DNA of 64,000 nt from Pseudomonas poae (lineage in GTDB: Bacteria; Pseudomonadota; Gammaproteobacteria; Pseudomonadales; Pseudomonadaceae): the NCBI GenBank assembly GCA_004000515.1, contig CP034537.1, positions 6,779,501-6,843,500 of the forward strand, written 5' to 3'. Each line of letters opens with the position of its first letter. Within the stretch, counting starts at the first letter, position 1. This document shows, in pieces, positions 44,562 through 53,480 of the stretch. The position numbers were made by a program, and so were the translations under genes. The notes under the pieces were generated by a model. It ran no database searches. It saw only the letters and a program-made list of their open reading frames with translations, and was not told where the DNA came from.

Positions 44562-45233
44562 GTGAAGTTGCGAGCGGTTCTCTTCGATATGGACGGTACC
44601 CTGCTGGACACCGCGCCGGACTTTATCGCCATCTGCCAGGCCATGCGTGCTGACCGTGGCCTGGAGCCGATCAACGACCAGCATATCCGCGATGAGATCT
44701 CCGGCGGTGCGCGGGCGATGGTCGCGGTGACCTTTTCGATGGACCCGGAATCTCCAGGCTTTGAGGAGTTGCGCCTGGAATTCTTGGAGCGTTACGTCAA
44801 GGGCTGTGCGATCCACAGCAAACTCTTCGATGGCATGGCCGAACTGCTGGAAGACATCGAGAAGGCCAACCTGATCTGGGGCGTGGTCACCAACAAACCG
44901 CTGCGTTTTGCCGAACCGATCATGCAGCAGTTGGGCCTGGCCGAGCGCTCGGCGCTGTTGATCTGCCCGGACCACGTGAAAAACAGCAAGCCGGACCCGG
45001 AGCCGATGATCCTGGCGTGCAAGATGCTCGACCTGGACCCGGCGAGCGTGTTGTTCGTGGGCGATGACCTGCGCGACATCGAGTCCGGCCGCGACGCCGG
45101 GACCCGGACTGCTGCGGTCACCTACGGCTATATCCACCCGGACGACAACCCGCGTCATTGGGGCGCCGATGTGGTGGTGGACCACCCGCTGGAGCTGCGC
45201 AAGGTGCTGGATAACGCGCTGTGCAGTTGCTGA
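44562..45233 (+). CDS. mupP: N-acetylmuramic acid 6-phosphate phosphatase (MupP), HAD family
   Basis: A 223-residue HAD hydrolase starting at GTG 44562, four bases after ubiG. Motif [15 protein letters not shown] with the nucleophilic Asp, motif [11 protein letters not shown], motif III Lys in [11 protein letters not shown] and motif [14 protein letters not shown] are clear. The position between ubiG and yciK is that of the Pseudomonas cell-wall-recycling phosphatase MupP. It resembles Gph, so an annotation as phosphoglycolate phosphatase is a common alternative. Confidence 0.92.
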   Translation: MKLRAVLFDMDGTLLDTAPDFIAICQAMRADRGLEPINDQHIRDEISGGARAMVAVTFSMDPESPGFEELRLEFLERYVKGCAIHSKLFDGMAELLEDIEKANLIWGVVTNKPLRFAEPIMQQLGLAERSALLICPDHVKNSKPDPEPMILACKMLDLDPASVLFVGDDLRDIESGRDAGTRTAAVTYGYIHPDDNPRHWGADVVVDHPLELRKVLDNALCSC

Positions 45234-45265
45234 TTGCTCATCAAACCTGCAAACACCGAGGTCAA

Positions 45266-45355
45266 TGTGGAAGCTGGCTTGCCTGCGATAGCGCAGTGTC
45301 AGCCAGCACACGTGCCAGCTTAGAGACCGCCATCGCAGGCAAGCCAGCTCCCACA
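45266..45355. repeat. REP doublet between mupP and yciK
   Basis: TGTGGAAGCTGGCTTGCCTG and, inverted, CAGGCAAGCCAGCTCCCACA flank a short spacer that could form a long hairpin in the transcript. The left copy has one mismatch to the usual form. Confidence 0.88.
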
Positions 45356-45410
45356 GGAATTGGATTCCACATTGAGAGCTGTATCACTGTGAATTTTGTC
45401 GAGGCTATTT

Positions 45411-46151
45411 ATGTTTGATTACTCCGCACGTCCAGAACTGCTCAAAGGCCGGGTGATCCTGGTGACCGGCGCCGGTCGCGGGATTGGCGCAGCGGCGGCG
45501 AAAACCTATGCCGCCCATGGCGCCACCGTCTTGCTGCTGGGCAAGACCGAGGCCAACCTGGCCCAGGTCTATGACGAGATCGAAGCCGCAGGCCAGCCGC
45601 AACCGGTGGTGATCCCGTTCAACCTGGAGACCGCCCTGCCGCATCAATACGATGAGCTGGCAGCGATGATCGAAAAAGAGTTCGGCCACCTCGACGGTCT
45701 GCTGCACAACGCCTCGATCATCGGCCCCCGCACGCCGATCGAGCAGTTGTCCGGTGAGAACTTCATGCGGGTGATGCACGTGAACGTCAACGCGATGTTC
45801 ATGCTGACCAGCACGCTGCTGCCGCTGCTCAAGTTGTCCCAGGATGCGTCGGTGGTGTTCACCTCCAGCAGCGTGGGCCGCAAGGGCCGAGCATATTGGG
45901 GCGCTTACGGCGTGTCGAAATTCGCCACCGAAGGCCTGATGCAAACCCTGGCCGATGAGCTCGACACGGTCGCGCCGGTACGCGCCAACAGCATCAACCC
46001 AGGCGCCACGCGCACCAGCATGCGGGCCCAGGCGTATCCAGGGGAAAACCCGACGGATAACCCGACGCCGGAAGAGATCATGCCGGTGTACCTGTACCTG
46101 ATGGGGCCGGACAGTACCGGCATCAATGGGCAGGCGTTCGACGCGCAGTAA
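45411..46151 (+). CDS. yciK: YciK family short-chain dehydrogenase/reductase
   Basis: A 246-residue SDR oxidoreductase. The cofactor motif VILVTGAGRGIGAAAAKTYA, NNAG-equivalent HNASIIGPRTP, and the catalytic TSSSVGRKGRAYWGAYGVSK with its Tyr/Lys pair are complete. The start ATG 45411 (MFDYSARPELL) is the family start; an upstream in-frame codon at 45396 is less likely. The substrate is unknown. It lies after mupP and a REP doublet, in the usual pseudomonad order. Confidence 0.92.
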   Translation: MFDYSARPELLKGRVILVTGAGRGIGAAAAKTYAAHGATVLLLGKTEANLAQVYDEIEAAGQPQPVVIPFNLETALPHQYDELAAMIEKEFGHLDGLLHNASIIGPRTPIEQLSGENFMRVMHVNVNAMFMLTSTLLPLLKLSQDASVVFTSSSVGRKGRAYWGAYGVSKFATEGLMQTLADELDTVAPVRANSINPGATRTSMRAQAYPGENPTDNPTPEEIMPVYLYLMGPDSTGINGQAFDAQ

Positions 46152-46172
46152 TACCTCACACACCAAACCAAA

Positions 46173-46259
46173 TGTGGGAGCTGGCTTGCCTGCGATGCAA
46201 ACACCTCGGTGACTCAGTCACTGCGCGGTGATGCTATCGCAGGCAAGCCAGCTCCCACA
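46173..46259. repeat. REP doublet between yciK and the ABC binding protein
   Basis: TGTGGGAGCTGGCTTGCCTG and CAGGCAAGCCAGCTCCCACA form a clean inverted pair at the convergent ends of yciK and the transporter operon, where it may act in termination or mRNA stability. Confidence 0.9.
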
Positions 46260-46282
46260 TTGGTTTGCGGTGTGCTGAGGGT

Positions 46283-47797
46283 TTAGTTTTTCACCACTTC
46301 CTCAAGGGTGAAGCGGCCCAACGGGTTCTGCAGGAAATTGCTGATGTTGCTGCGTGAGATGTTGATATACGGGCTGTAGTACAGGTCAATCCAGTTCACA
46401 TCCTGCTTCGCCAGCTTCTGCAGCTCGACATACATCTGCTCACGCTTGACCGGGTCGGCCTCGATCCGCGCTTGCGCCACCAGGTCCTTGACCTTGTCGT
46501 TCTTGTAGCGGGTCATGTAGTTCTGGTTGGTGTCGTGGCCCAGCACGAAAGTGGTCTTCTGGTCCGGGTCGAGGATGTCGTTGGTCCAGTACATCACCGA
46601 AATATCGTAGTCACCGTCCACCAGCATCTGCCAGCTTTGGGTGGGGTCGACCTTTTGCAGGTTGGCGGTCACGCCGACCTTGGCCAACTGGTCCTTGATG
46701 ATCACCGCGATCTGCTCGTCGGCTTCGTTACCGGCATTGACCACGTAGTTAAGCTTCAAATCCTTGGCACCGGCGGCAGCCAGCAGTTTCTTGGCCTCGG
46801 CTGGGTCGTACGGGCGTTGCAGGTTGTTGGCGTAGTGGTACAGCGAGCCCTTTGGAATGTAGGAATAGGCCACAGTGCCCTGACCGAACGTGGCGGTCTT
46901 CACCAGCGACTGCTTGTCGATAGCCATGTCCAGCGCCTGACGCACTTCCGGCTTGGCCAACAAGCCGTGCTCGTGGTTGATCAGCAGGTGATCTTCACGG
47001 GTGGACGGGTCGGAATGCACCACCACATTCTTGTCTTTCTTCAGCTCCTCAACCCGTGAAAACGGCACGAAGATCGCCGTGTCCAGCTCGTTGTTCTGCA
47101 CCATGCGCATGCGGGTGTTGTCGTCGGTCACCGAGACCCACTCCACGCCATCCAGGCTGACGTTCTTGGCTTGCCAGAAGTTCGGGTTCTTTTTCAGGAT
47201 CACCCGATCGCTCTTGCGCCACTCGTCCACGGTAAACGCGCCGGAGGTCACCGGGTTTTCCGAGTAGGCCTCTTCACCCATTTTGGTCATGGCTTTTTCC
47301 GACAGGATCGACACCGTCGGCGAAGCCAGTTGGGAAAGGAAAGCTACAGCCGGAGTCTTCAGCGTGACCACCAGGGTTTTCGGATCAGCCGCCTTGGCCG
47401 TGTTGATCAGGTTGAAGGGGTCAGCCCACAGCGACGCCTTGTTGTCGCGAATACGCAGCAGGCTAAACGCCGCGTCATCTGCGGTGATCGCCGAACCGTC
47501 CGAGAATTTCGCGTCACGCAGCTTGAAGGTGTAGGTCAGGCCGTCCTCTGAAATCTCCCAGCTTTCTGCCAGCCCCGGCTCCATCTTGGTGCCCAGGTTA
47601 TCCACGCGGACCAGGGTGTCGTAGACGTTGGCGAATACCCAGGTGTCGCGGTTTTGCGCGCTTTTGATCGGGTCGAACGTGGTGCTGTCTTCACGGCAAC
47701 CGATGGTCAATACGCCGGCGGCTTGCGCCAACCCGGCAGTGAGGGACCAAGCGGTCAACGTGGCGGCTGCAAGCAGCTTCAAGTGGCGCGATTGCAT
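46283..47797 (-). CDS. peptide ABC transporter substrate-binding protein
   Basis: A 504-residue periplasmic binding protein of the oligopeptide/dipeptide (SBP family 5) type. The signal peptide (MQSRHLKLLAAATLTAWSLT, AGLAQAAG) precedes LTIGCREDSTTFDPIKSAQN. The SBP-5 signature region LAESWEISEDGLTYTFKLRD and FSDGSAITADDAAFS is plain. It is the last gene of the transporter operon, starting inside the 3' end of the second ATPase gene. In the known PipR system such a transporter imports the plant-derived signal. That role is inferred for this one. Confidence 0.9.
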   Translation of the reverse strand: MQSRHLKLLAAATLTAWSLTAGLAQAAGVLTIGCREDSTTFDPIKSAQNRDTWVFANVYDTLVRVDNLGTKMEPGLAESWEISEDGLTYTFKLRDAKFSDGSAITADDAAFSLLRIRDNKASLWADPFNLINTAKAADPKTLVVTLKTPAVAFLSQLASPTVSILSEKAMTKMGEEAYSENPVTSGAFTVDEWRKSDRVILKKNPNFWQAKNVSLDGVEWVSVTDDNTRMRMVQNNELDTAIFVPFSRVEELKKDKNVVVHSDPSTREDHLLINHEHGLLAKPEVRQALDMAIDKQSLVKTATFGQGTVAYSYIPKGSLYHYANNLQRPYDPAEAKKLLAAAGAKDLKLNYVVNAGNEADEQIAVIIKDQLAKVGVTANLQKVDPTQSWQMLVDGDYDISVMYWTNDILDPDQKTTFVLGHDTNQNYMTRYKNDKVKDLVAQARIEADPVKREQMYVELQKLAKQDVNWIDLYYSPYINISRSNISNFLQNPLGRFTLEEVVKN

Positions 47798-48798
47798 GTC
47801 ATAACTCCTTGTTTATGGACGGCAGAAAGGGTCAAGGGTTGTTCAAGCACGCAACTGTACCGATGCTCGTGCAGGAAATGAGTCGGCGGCAACACCACGG
47901 AACACATGGCTTGCGCGTGCCGGCAGCGCGGGTGAAAGGCACACCCTGTAGGCAAATTCAGTGGGCTGGGTGGCTCACCCGGCAAGGGTTCCGAAGGCAA
48001 CGGTCGATGAGGGTCGATCTCCGGAACCGCCTCAATCAACGCCGCGGTGTAGGGGTGGCGCGGCGCGGTAAATACCGCTTCCACCGGCCCTTCCTCGACG
48101 ATCTTGCCCAAGTACATCACCGCCACGCGGTCACACAGGCGGCGCACGATCGCCAGGTCATGGGCGATAAACAGAATCGCCAGGTTCATGCGCTGTTGCA
48201 GCTCCAACAGCAGGTTGATGATCTGGCCCTGAATCGACACATCCAGCGCCGCCACGCACTCGTCGGCGATGATCAGGCGCAGTTCCACCGCCAGCGCACG
48301 GGCGATGCCGACGCGCTGGCACTGGCCGCCGCTGAGGGAGCCGGGTTTGCGGCTGGCAAGTTCGGGGCGCAGGCCGACCAGGTCGAGCAGTTCATTGACC
48401 CGAGCCGGAATCCGGTCCGCTGGGACCTTGCGTTGCACCCGCAACACTTCGGCAATGGTTTCGCCGATGGTATGGCGCGGGTTCAAGGCTGCGTAAGGGT
48501 CCTGGAAGATCATCGCAGTTTCATGACGCAAACGCGCAATGTCGACGGCGCTGCCGTGGGCCATATCGATGCCGTCGAACAACACCTGGCCGCCACTGAT
48601 CGGGTTGAGGTGCAAAATTGCCCGACCCAAAGTGCTCTTGCCGCTGCCGGACTCGCCTACCAATCCAAGGGTTTCACCCGCCGCCAGGTTCAGCGCCACA
48701 CCGTTCACCGCCCTCACCCACTGCTTGTTCAACCCGAACAGCCCGGTGCCGGACGCGGCAAACTTCACCTCCAGGTCCTTGATCTGCAACAGGCTCAT
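47779..48798 (-). CDS. peptide ABC transporter ATP-binding protein (OppF/DppF type)
   Basis: A 339-residue ATPase. Walker A is [20 protein letters not shown], the signature SLSGGQCQRVGIARALAV, and Walker B RLIIADECVAALDVS. The C-terminal oligopeptide/dipeptide extension has a cysteine cluster (GCAFHPRCRHAQAMC) as in OppF. Note Gln-Cys in the SGGQCQR signature where SGGQRQR is usual. Start 48798 overlaps the OppD-type stop by four bases; the longer frame to 49053 is not real. Confidence 0.9.
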   Translation of the reverse strand: MSLLQIKDLEVKFAASGTGLFGLNKQWVRAVNGVALNLAAGETLGLVGESGSGKSTLGRAILHLNPISGGQVLFDGIDMAHGSAVDIARLRHETAMIFQDPYAALNPRHTIGETIAEVLRVQRKVPADRIPARVNELLDLVGLRPELASRKPGSLSGGQCQRVGIARALAVELRLIIADECVAALDVSIQGQIINLLLELQQRMNLAILFIAHDLAIVRRLCDRVAVMYLGKIVEEGPVEAVFTAPRHPYTAALIEAVPEIDPHRPLPSEPLPGEPPSPLNLPTGCAFHPRCRHAQAMCSVVLPPTHFLHEHRYSCVLEQPLTLSAVHKQGVMTCNRAT

Positions 48799-49751
48799 GG
48801 GTGCGCTCCCAAGGGGTAGTGACAGGCGACCCGCGCCCCTTCCGGCAAGCGCTCGGTGCACAAGGCGCCGACCTGCGGGCAGCGCGGATTGAAGCGACAA
48901 CCGGCGGGCAATGAGTCCAGCAACGGCGGCTGGCCAGGGATGGTGCGCAGCAAGGCGTGACCGCTGCTGTGCGCCGGTTGGCAGTCGATCAGGCCAGCGG
49001 TGTAGGGGTGTTGCGGACGGGCCAGCAGGTCGTACTTGCTGCCGTGTTCGCACAGGCGTCCGGCATACATCACCGCGATGGAATCACAGGTTTGCGCCAC
49101 CACGCCAAGGTCGTGGGTGATGATGATGATCGATAAGCCGCGCGTGTCTCGCAGGTCCAGCAGCAGGCGCAGGATTTGCGCCTGCACGGTGACGTCGAGG
49201 GCGGTGGTTGGCTCGTCGGCAATCAATACCTTGGGGTTGCAGCCCAAGGCGACGGCGATCATTGCGCGCTGGCGCATGCCGCCGGAAAACTCGTGGGGGT
49301 AGTTGTCGACACGCGCCTGGGGATCGGGAATGCCCACTTGGCGCAACACGTCGATGGCCTGCAGGCGCGCGTCCTTTTTCGAGGCGCCTTGATGCAGGCG
49401 GATACCCTCGGCGATCTGCTCGCCGATGCGCATCAGCGGGTCCAGATGGCTGCTGGGATTCTGGAAAATCATGCCCAGTTGCCCGCCACGCACGGCGCGC
49501 ATGCCTGCATCATCCAGTTGCAACAGATCCTGGCCGGCCAATCGCACCGCGCCGCCTTGCACCCGCAGGCTGGGCGATGGCAGCAAGCGCATCAGGCCGC
49601 GACAGGCCATGGTCTTGCCCGAACCACTCTCGCCCACCAGGCCGAGGATCTCGCCTTCGGCCACGTCAAACGACACGCGGTCCACCAAGGTGACGTCGCG
49701 CCCAGGGTGAGTGGCGATTACGCTCAGGTCTTGCACCTGCAACAGGCTCAT
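48795..49751 (-). CDS. peptide ABC transporter ATP-binding protein (OppD/DppD type)
   Basis: A 318-residue ATPase. Walker A is [20 protein letters not shown], the signature [16 protein letters not shown] and Walker [16 protein letters not shown]. The C-terminal domain ends with the [12 protein letters not shown] cysteine motif. It is translationally coupled to the DppC-type permease upstream and the second ATPase downstream through 4-bp overlaps. Confidence 0.92.
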   Translation of the reverse strand: MSLLQVQDLSVIATHPGRDVTLVDRVSFDVAEGEILGLVGESGSGKTMACRGLMRLLPSPSLRVQGGAVRLAGQDLLQLDDAGMRAVRGGQLGMIFQNPSSHLDPLMRIGEQIAEGIRLHQGASKKDARLQAIDVLRQVGIPDPQARVDNYPHEFSGGMRQRAMIAVALGCNPKVLIADEPTTALDVTVQAQILRLLLDLRDTRGLSIIIITHDLGVVAQTCDSIAVMYAGRLCEHGSKYDLLARPQHPYTAGLIDCQPAHSSGHALLRTIPGQPPLLDSLPAGCRFNPRCPQVGALCTERLPEGARVACHYPLGAHP

Positions 49752-50605
49752 GAGCGATCCCCCAATACTTGCGCCACGCCGTCCGCCAGCAAGCTAAAGC
49801 CCATGGCCAGGGTCACAATGGCCAGCCCCGGAAACGTGCAGATCCACCAGGCGGTGGTGATGAAGGCCTGACCTTCGGCGACCATGGTGCCCCACTCGGC
49901 GGTGGGCGGCTGCACGCCCAGGCCCAGGTAACTCACGGCGGCGCCATTGAGCAGTACCAGCACGGCGTCGGACATGGAAAACACGATCGAGCCGAACATC
50001 GCATTCGGCAGCAAATGCCGGAACAGAATGCGCCCGTGGCCAAAGCCCAAACTTTTGGCCGCCAAGGCAAAGTCGCTTTCCTTCAGCACCAGGATCTGCG
50101 AGCGGATCAGCCGCGCATACGACACCCAACCCACCAGCGCCATGGCGATGTAAAAACTCTTCAGGCCCGGCCCGAGAATGGCCATGATCGCCAGCATCAA
50201 CACCAGGAACGGGAACGCCAGGATCACATCGATGACGCGCATGCAGAAACTGTCGAAACGCCCGCCGATGTAGCCGGAGACTGCGCCGATGAAGGTGCCG
50301 ATCATGAACGGGAAGATCACGCCGATGATCGCCAGTTGCAGGTCGATGCGTGCGCCCCAGATCACCCGCGAAAGAATGTCGCGCCCGTAATTATCCGTGC
50401 CAAATGGATGGGCCAGGCTGGGACCGAGCAAACTGATATCAGTGTTTTGCGCAATCGGGTCATAAGGTGCGATCCACGGCGCGAACAGTGCCAGGGCAAA
50501 CCACACCAGCAGAATCAACAGGCCCCACGCGGCAGTCAGACGACCGTTGCGAAAACCGAAACGCAAGCGCAGGCGCCACGGGGCAATCAACGGGCGGCTG
50601 GTCAT
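49748..50605 (-). CDS. peptide ABC transporter permease (DppC type)
   Basis: A 285-residue inner-membrane permease with six helices. The N-terminal segment WGLLILLVWFALALFAPWIA is followed by HPFGTDNYGRDILSRVIWGA, the family signature. The EAA loop (ALAAKSLGFGHGRILFRHLL) contacts the ATPases. Starts and stops overlap neighbouring genes by 4 bases. Confidence 0.92.
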   Translation of the reverse strand: MTSRPLIAPWRLRLRFGFRNGRLTAAWGLLILLVWFALALFAPWIAPYDPIAQNTDISLLGPSLAHPFGTDNYGRDILSRVIWGARIDLQLAIIGVIFPFMIGTFIGAVSGYIGGRFDSFCMRVIDVILAFPFLVLMLAIMAILGPGLKSFYIAMALVGWVSYARLIRSQILVLKESDFALAAKSLGFGHGRILFRHLLPNAMFGSIVFSMSDAVLVLLNGAAVSYLGLGVQPPTAEWGTMVAEGQAFITTAWWICTFPGLAIVTLAMGFSLLADGVAQVLGDRS

Positions 50606-51549
50606 TGCATCTTCACCCGTGGGTCGAGGGCCACGGTGACCACGTCAGCAACAAAGTTGACCACCACCGTGGCACAGGCCAGCACCATGGCCACGCCCTG
50701 CACCACCATGTAGTCGCGGGTGAAGATGCCGCGCACCAACAATTGGCCGATGCCGGGGATGGCGAACAGGCTTTCGATCACCACCGTGCCACTGATCAGC
50801 CAGCCGATATTCACCGCCAACAGGTTGACCGCCGGCACGAGGGAGTTGGGCAACACGTGGCGGCGAAACACCGCCGCTTCCGACAGCCCTCGGGCCCGGG
50901 CGGCGGTGACATGGTCGGCCTGTAACTCCATCAACATGCTGGCCCGCAGGTTGCGCACCAATACCGCCGACAGCGCCAGGGCGATGGTCAGGCACGGCAG
51001 CACCATATGGTGGGCCTTGTCCACCCAAGTGCGACCGTAACCGGACACCGGAAACAGGCCCCACTGCACGCTCAACAACAGGATCAGCATCAAGCCCAAC
51101 CAGAACGCCGGCATGCCCAGGCCCACGGTGGTGAATACGCGGATCAGGTTGTCTGCCCAACCACCTTTGTTACGCGCGGCGACGGTTGCCAGCGGCACCG
51201 CAATCAGCAGCGCCAGCACCACGCTACCAAGCACCAGCATCAGGGTCGGCTCGATGCGGGTAACGATCAGTTTCAGCGCATCGACCTTGTACAGCAGCGA
51301 TTGGCCGAGATCGCCTTTGAGCAGGTTTTTCAGGAAGTAGAAATATTGCAGCCATAACGGCTGATCGAGGCCGTACTGGGCGCGGATTTTCAACAAGGCG
51401 TCTGGCGTGCTTCGCGAGCCCAGCAGGGCCCGCGCCGGGTCGCCGGGAATCGAACGCACCAGCACAAAGGTAATCAGGCTGATGCCAAACAACACCGGCA
51501 GCAATTGCAGCGGCCGGGAGAGTACAAAGCGGTAGCGCGCCAGGTTCAT
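50602..51549 (-). CDS. peptide ABC transporter permease (DppB type)
   Basis: A 315-residue permease with six membrane segments. RPLQLLPVLFGISLITFVLV and RSIPGDPARALLGSRSTPDA form the N-terminal family block; VTAARARGLSEAAVFRRHVL and PNSLVPAVN make the EAA loop. It follows the proline-iminopeptidase-like gene by three bases, so the operon is peptidase, two permeases, two ATPases, binding protein. Confidence 0.92.
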   Translation of the reverse strand: MNLARYRFVLSRPLQLLPVLFGISLITFVLVRSIPGDPARALLGSRSTPDALLKIRAQYGLDQPLWLQYFYFLKNLLKGDLGQSLLYKVDALKLIVTRIEPTLMLVLGSVVLALLIAVPLATVAARNKGGWADNLIRVFTTVGLGMPAFWLGLMLILLLSVQWGLFPVSGYGRTWVDKAHHMVLPCLTIALALSAVLVRNLRASMLMELQADHVTAARARGLSEAAVFRRHVLPNSLVPAVNLLAVNIGWLISGTVVIESLFAIPGIGQLLVRGIFTRDYMVVQGVAMVLACATVVVNFVADVVTVALDPRVKMQ

Positions 51550-51552
51550 CCG

Positions 51553-52440
51553 TCAGCCTCGATGACGCGCAAGGAAGTCCAGCAGCACCGGGAAATACGC
51601 CTGGGGTTCTTCGTAGAACGGCATATGGCTGCTGTTGGGAAATACGTGCAATTCGGCGTGCCTGGCGGCCATCTTCATTCGCATGGCACAGGCCGGGGTG
51701 AGTTCGTCGTGCTGGCCGGTGGTGATCAGGATAGGCATCTTGAATTCGGTCATTTCAGGGAGACGGTTCCAGTCCTTGAGATTGCCGATATAGAGGAATT
51801 CGTTGGGCCCCTGCATGGTTTCGTAGGGGCCCATGTTCCAGTCACCCAGCGAGCGTTTGACCGGCTCGGGCCACTCGTCGAGGCGGCACACGTGGCGGTA
51901 GTTGAGCAAGGTGATCGCGGCCTGGTACTGCGGGTGGCTTAGGGTGCCCATGGCTTCGTGGCGCTGCATCATGGCCACGGTTTCGCTGCCGAGGGCGCCG
52001 CGCAGGCGTTCCAGTTCCTGGGACAGGTGCGGGATGTCGCCGACGGTGTTTTCGAGGATCAGGCTTTTCAGGGCTTCGGGGTAGTGGATGGCGTACTCGA
52101 TACCCAGCCAGCCGCCCCAGGAATGCCCAAGCAAATGCACGCGGCCCAGTCCCAGGGCTTGGCGCACGGTTTCGACTTCTTCGACATAACGGCGGATTTC
52201 CCACAGGGAAACATCGGTCGGTCTGGCTGATGCGCCCGTGCCAAGCTGGTCGAATGCAACCACTCGCAGGTTATGGTCTTTGAGCCAACCATGGGCGTCG
52301 CGCAAGTAGTCACACGGCAAGCCTGGCCCGCCGTTGAGACACAAAAGCACCTCATCGCCTTCGCCAAAGCTGTAGACCACGAGGTCATAGCCGTCGACTT
52401 GCACGCTGTACTGCTGGTCGGGGGCAATTTCACGCCACAT
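51553..52440 (-). CDS. proline iminopeptidase-like alpha/beta hydrolase, first gene of the transporter operon
   Basis: A 295-residue cytoplasmic hydrolase. The oxyanion block LCLNGGPGLPCDYL, the nucleophile GHSWGGWLGIEYAI, the acid in TGQHDELTP and the His in PNSSHMPFYEE complete a Ser-Asp-His triad of the prolyl aminopeptidase/amidase family. ATG 52440 follows AAGGAA. A lux-box-like dyad and a -10-like TAGTGT (52495-52500) precede it on the minus strand. In the PipR system of Pseudomonas a similar peptidase gene is activated by the LuxR solo next to it. Confidence 0.88.
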   Translation of the reverse strand: MWREIAPDQQYSVQVDGYDLVVYSFGEGDEVLLCLNGGPGLPCDYLRDAHGWLKDHNLRVVAFDQLGTGASARPTDVSLWEIRRYVEEVETVRQALGLGRVHLLGHSWGGWLGIEYAIHYPEALKSLILENTVGDIPHLSQELERLRGALGSETVAMMQRHEAMGTLSHPQYQAAITLLNYRHVCRLDEWPEPVKRSLGDWNMGPYETMQGPNEFLYIGNLKDWNRLPEMTEFKMPILITTGQHDELTPACAMRMKMAARHAELHVFPNSSHMPFYEEPQAYFPVLLDFLARHRG

Positions 52441-52522
52441 GCATACATTCCTTGTGTTGTGTCGGCCTGGCAGGTAGCGGCCGTTTAGCGGCCAACACTA
52501 CCGAGGATGCCGCGCGTCCATA

Positions 52523-52542
52523 ACCTAGCAATTCTTATAGGT
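52523..52542 (-). promoter_or_regulatory. lux-box-like dyad upstream of the peptidase-transporter operon
   Basis: Read on the minus strand, ACCTATAAGAATTGCTAGGT is a 20-bp dyad (ACCTA/TAGGT outer arms). TAGTGT, a -10-like hexamer, begins 22 bases past its end. The right half TTGCTAG matches the second box at 53400-53419, at nearly the same distance from its -10-like element. Confidence 0.65.
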
Positions 52543-52601
52543 TTGGCCTGGCTGTCCTTCGCCGGGGCGTGGCATTCTACTTGCAGCAAGTCGAGATTCA
52601 A

Positions 52602-53387
52602 ATGAATTCGGGAGCAGAACGGATGCTGGCCAAGCTAACTGCCTTCAATCACCGCTTGATGCCGGGCAGGAGCCTGGATGAGCAGATGGACAACACGTTT
52701 ATCCTCGCCCAGCAGTTGGGCTTCGATGCACTGGTGTATGACTACACCCCGGTGCCGATTGACCAGGATGGTGCACTCATCACCCCCTCGGTACTGGCGT
52801 TGCGCAATACCCCGCCGGGCTGGCACAGCTTGTGGTGCTGCAAAGGGTTCTATCAGATCGATCCGGTGCAGCATTTGGCCCTGAGTACGGTGTCGCCGTT
52901 CGTGTGGTCCTACGAAGCCAAGGCCGATACCGCGCTACAAAAGATCATCGATCCCTGCCATGCGCCCGTTTCGTCCTACCTGCACGACCAGCAACTGACC
53001 TGCGGCGTGAGCGTGCCAATCCACCTGCCCCGTGGTGGTTTTGCGTCGCTGACCGGGCTGCGTACCGGCAAAGCCCAGACCGTACTGCAGGATGCGCAGC
53101 AAACCTTGTCGGATTTCAGCCTTATTTCCCATGCCTTGCAGGAAGCGGCCTACCCGCTGTTCAGCAAGGAGCTGCGCACCTACCCGCATATCCACCTGAC
53201 CAAACGGGAGCGCGAGTGCCTCAAATGGGCCGCCGACGGCCTGACTGCTGCTGAAATCGCCAGCCAGCTGAGCCGTTCACTGGCGGTGGTTACCCTGCAC
53301 CTGGCCTCGGCGATGCACAAACTGGGGGCCAAGAACCGCGTACAGGCGGTGGTGCGCGCCACCCATTACCGCCTGCTCGACGATTGA
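52602..53387 (+). CDS. pipR: LuxR-family solo regulator (PipR/OryR type, autoinducer-binding-like domain plus HTH)
   Basis: A 261-residue regulator with an autoinducer-binding-like domain (about 1-170) and a C-terminal LuxR HTH (IHLTKRERECLKWAADGLTA and AEIASQLSRSLAVVTLHLAS). By the TraR numbering, W57, D70, P71 and W85 are retained in GWHSLWCCKGFYQIDP and FVW, but Y61 is Trp. Such replacements mark the plant-responsive solo subfamily, which does not bind usual AHLs. No luxI-type synthase is in view. A peptidase gene sits on each side and a peptide transporter beyond, as in the PipR locus that senses an ethanolamine derivative. ATG 52602 is used; ATG 52623 has a better-spaced GGGAG. Confidence 0.88.
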   Translation: MNSGAERMLAKLTAFNHRLMPGRSLDEQMDNTFILAQQLGFDALVYDYTPVPIDQDGALITPSVLALRNTPPGWHSLWCCKGFYQIDPVQHLALSTVSPFVWSYEAKADTALQKIIDPCHAPVSSYLHDQQLTCGVSVPIHLPRGGFASLTGLRTGKAQTVLQDAQQTLSDFSLISHALQEAAYPLFSKELRTYPHIHLTKRERECLKWAADGLTAAEIASQLSRSLAVVTLHLASAMHKLGAKNRVQAVVRATHYRLLDD

Positions 53388-53399
53388 CCCGCGCGCAAA

Positions 53400-53419
53400 A
53401 CCTAGCTGTTTTGCTAGTT
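53400..53419 (+). promoter_or_regulatory. lux-box-like dyad upstream of the second peptidase gene
   Basis: ACCTAGCTGTTTTGCTAGTT is a 20-bp dyad (CTAGC/GCTAG inner arms). A -10-like TATTGT follows at 53441-53446, 21 bases after the box, so the box centre would lie near -43. This is the usual position of a class II LuxR-activated promoter. Confidence 0.7.
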
Positions 53420-53480
53420 ACCTAAACTTCCCGCGACGACTATTGTGTCCCTGATCCTTTTTTTGAGAGCAGGGCACGAA

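Noticed and set aside
45266..45355. CRISPR-like repeat array
   Set aside because: The repeated units are inverted REP pairs spread at gene ends, not direct repeats with regular spacers.
52602..53387. Canonical quorum-sensing LuxI/LuxR pair
   Set aside because: No AHL synthase gene is present near the regulator, and the pocket has a Trp at position 61.
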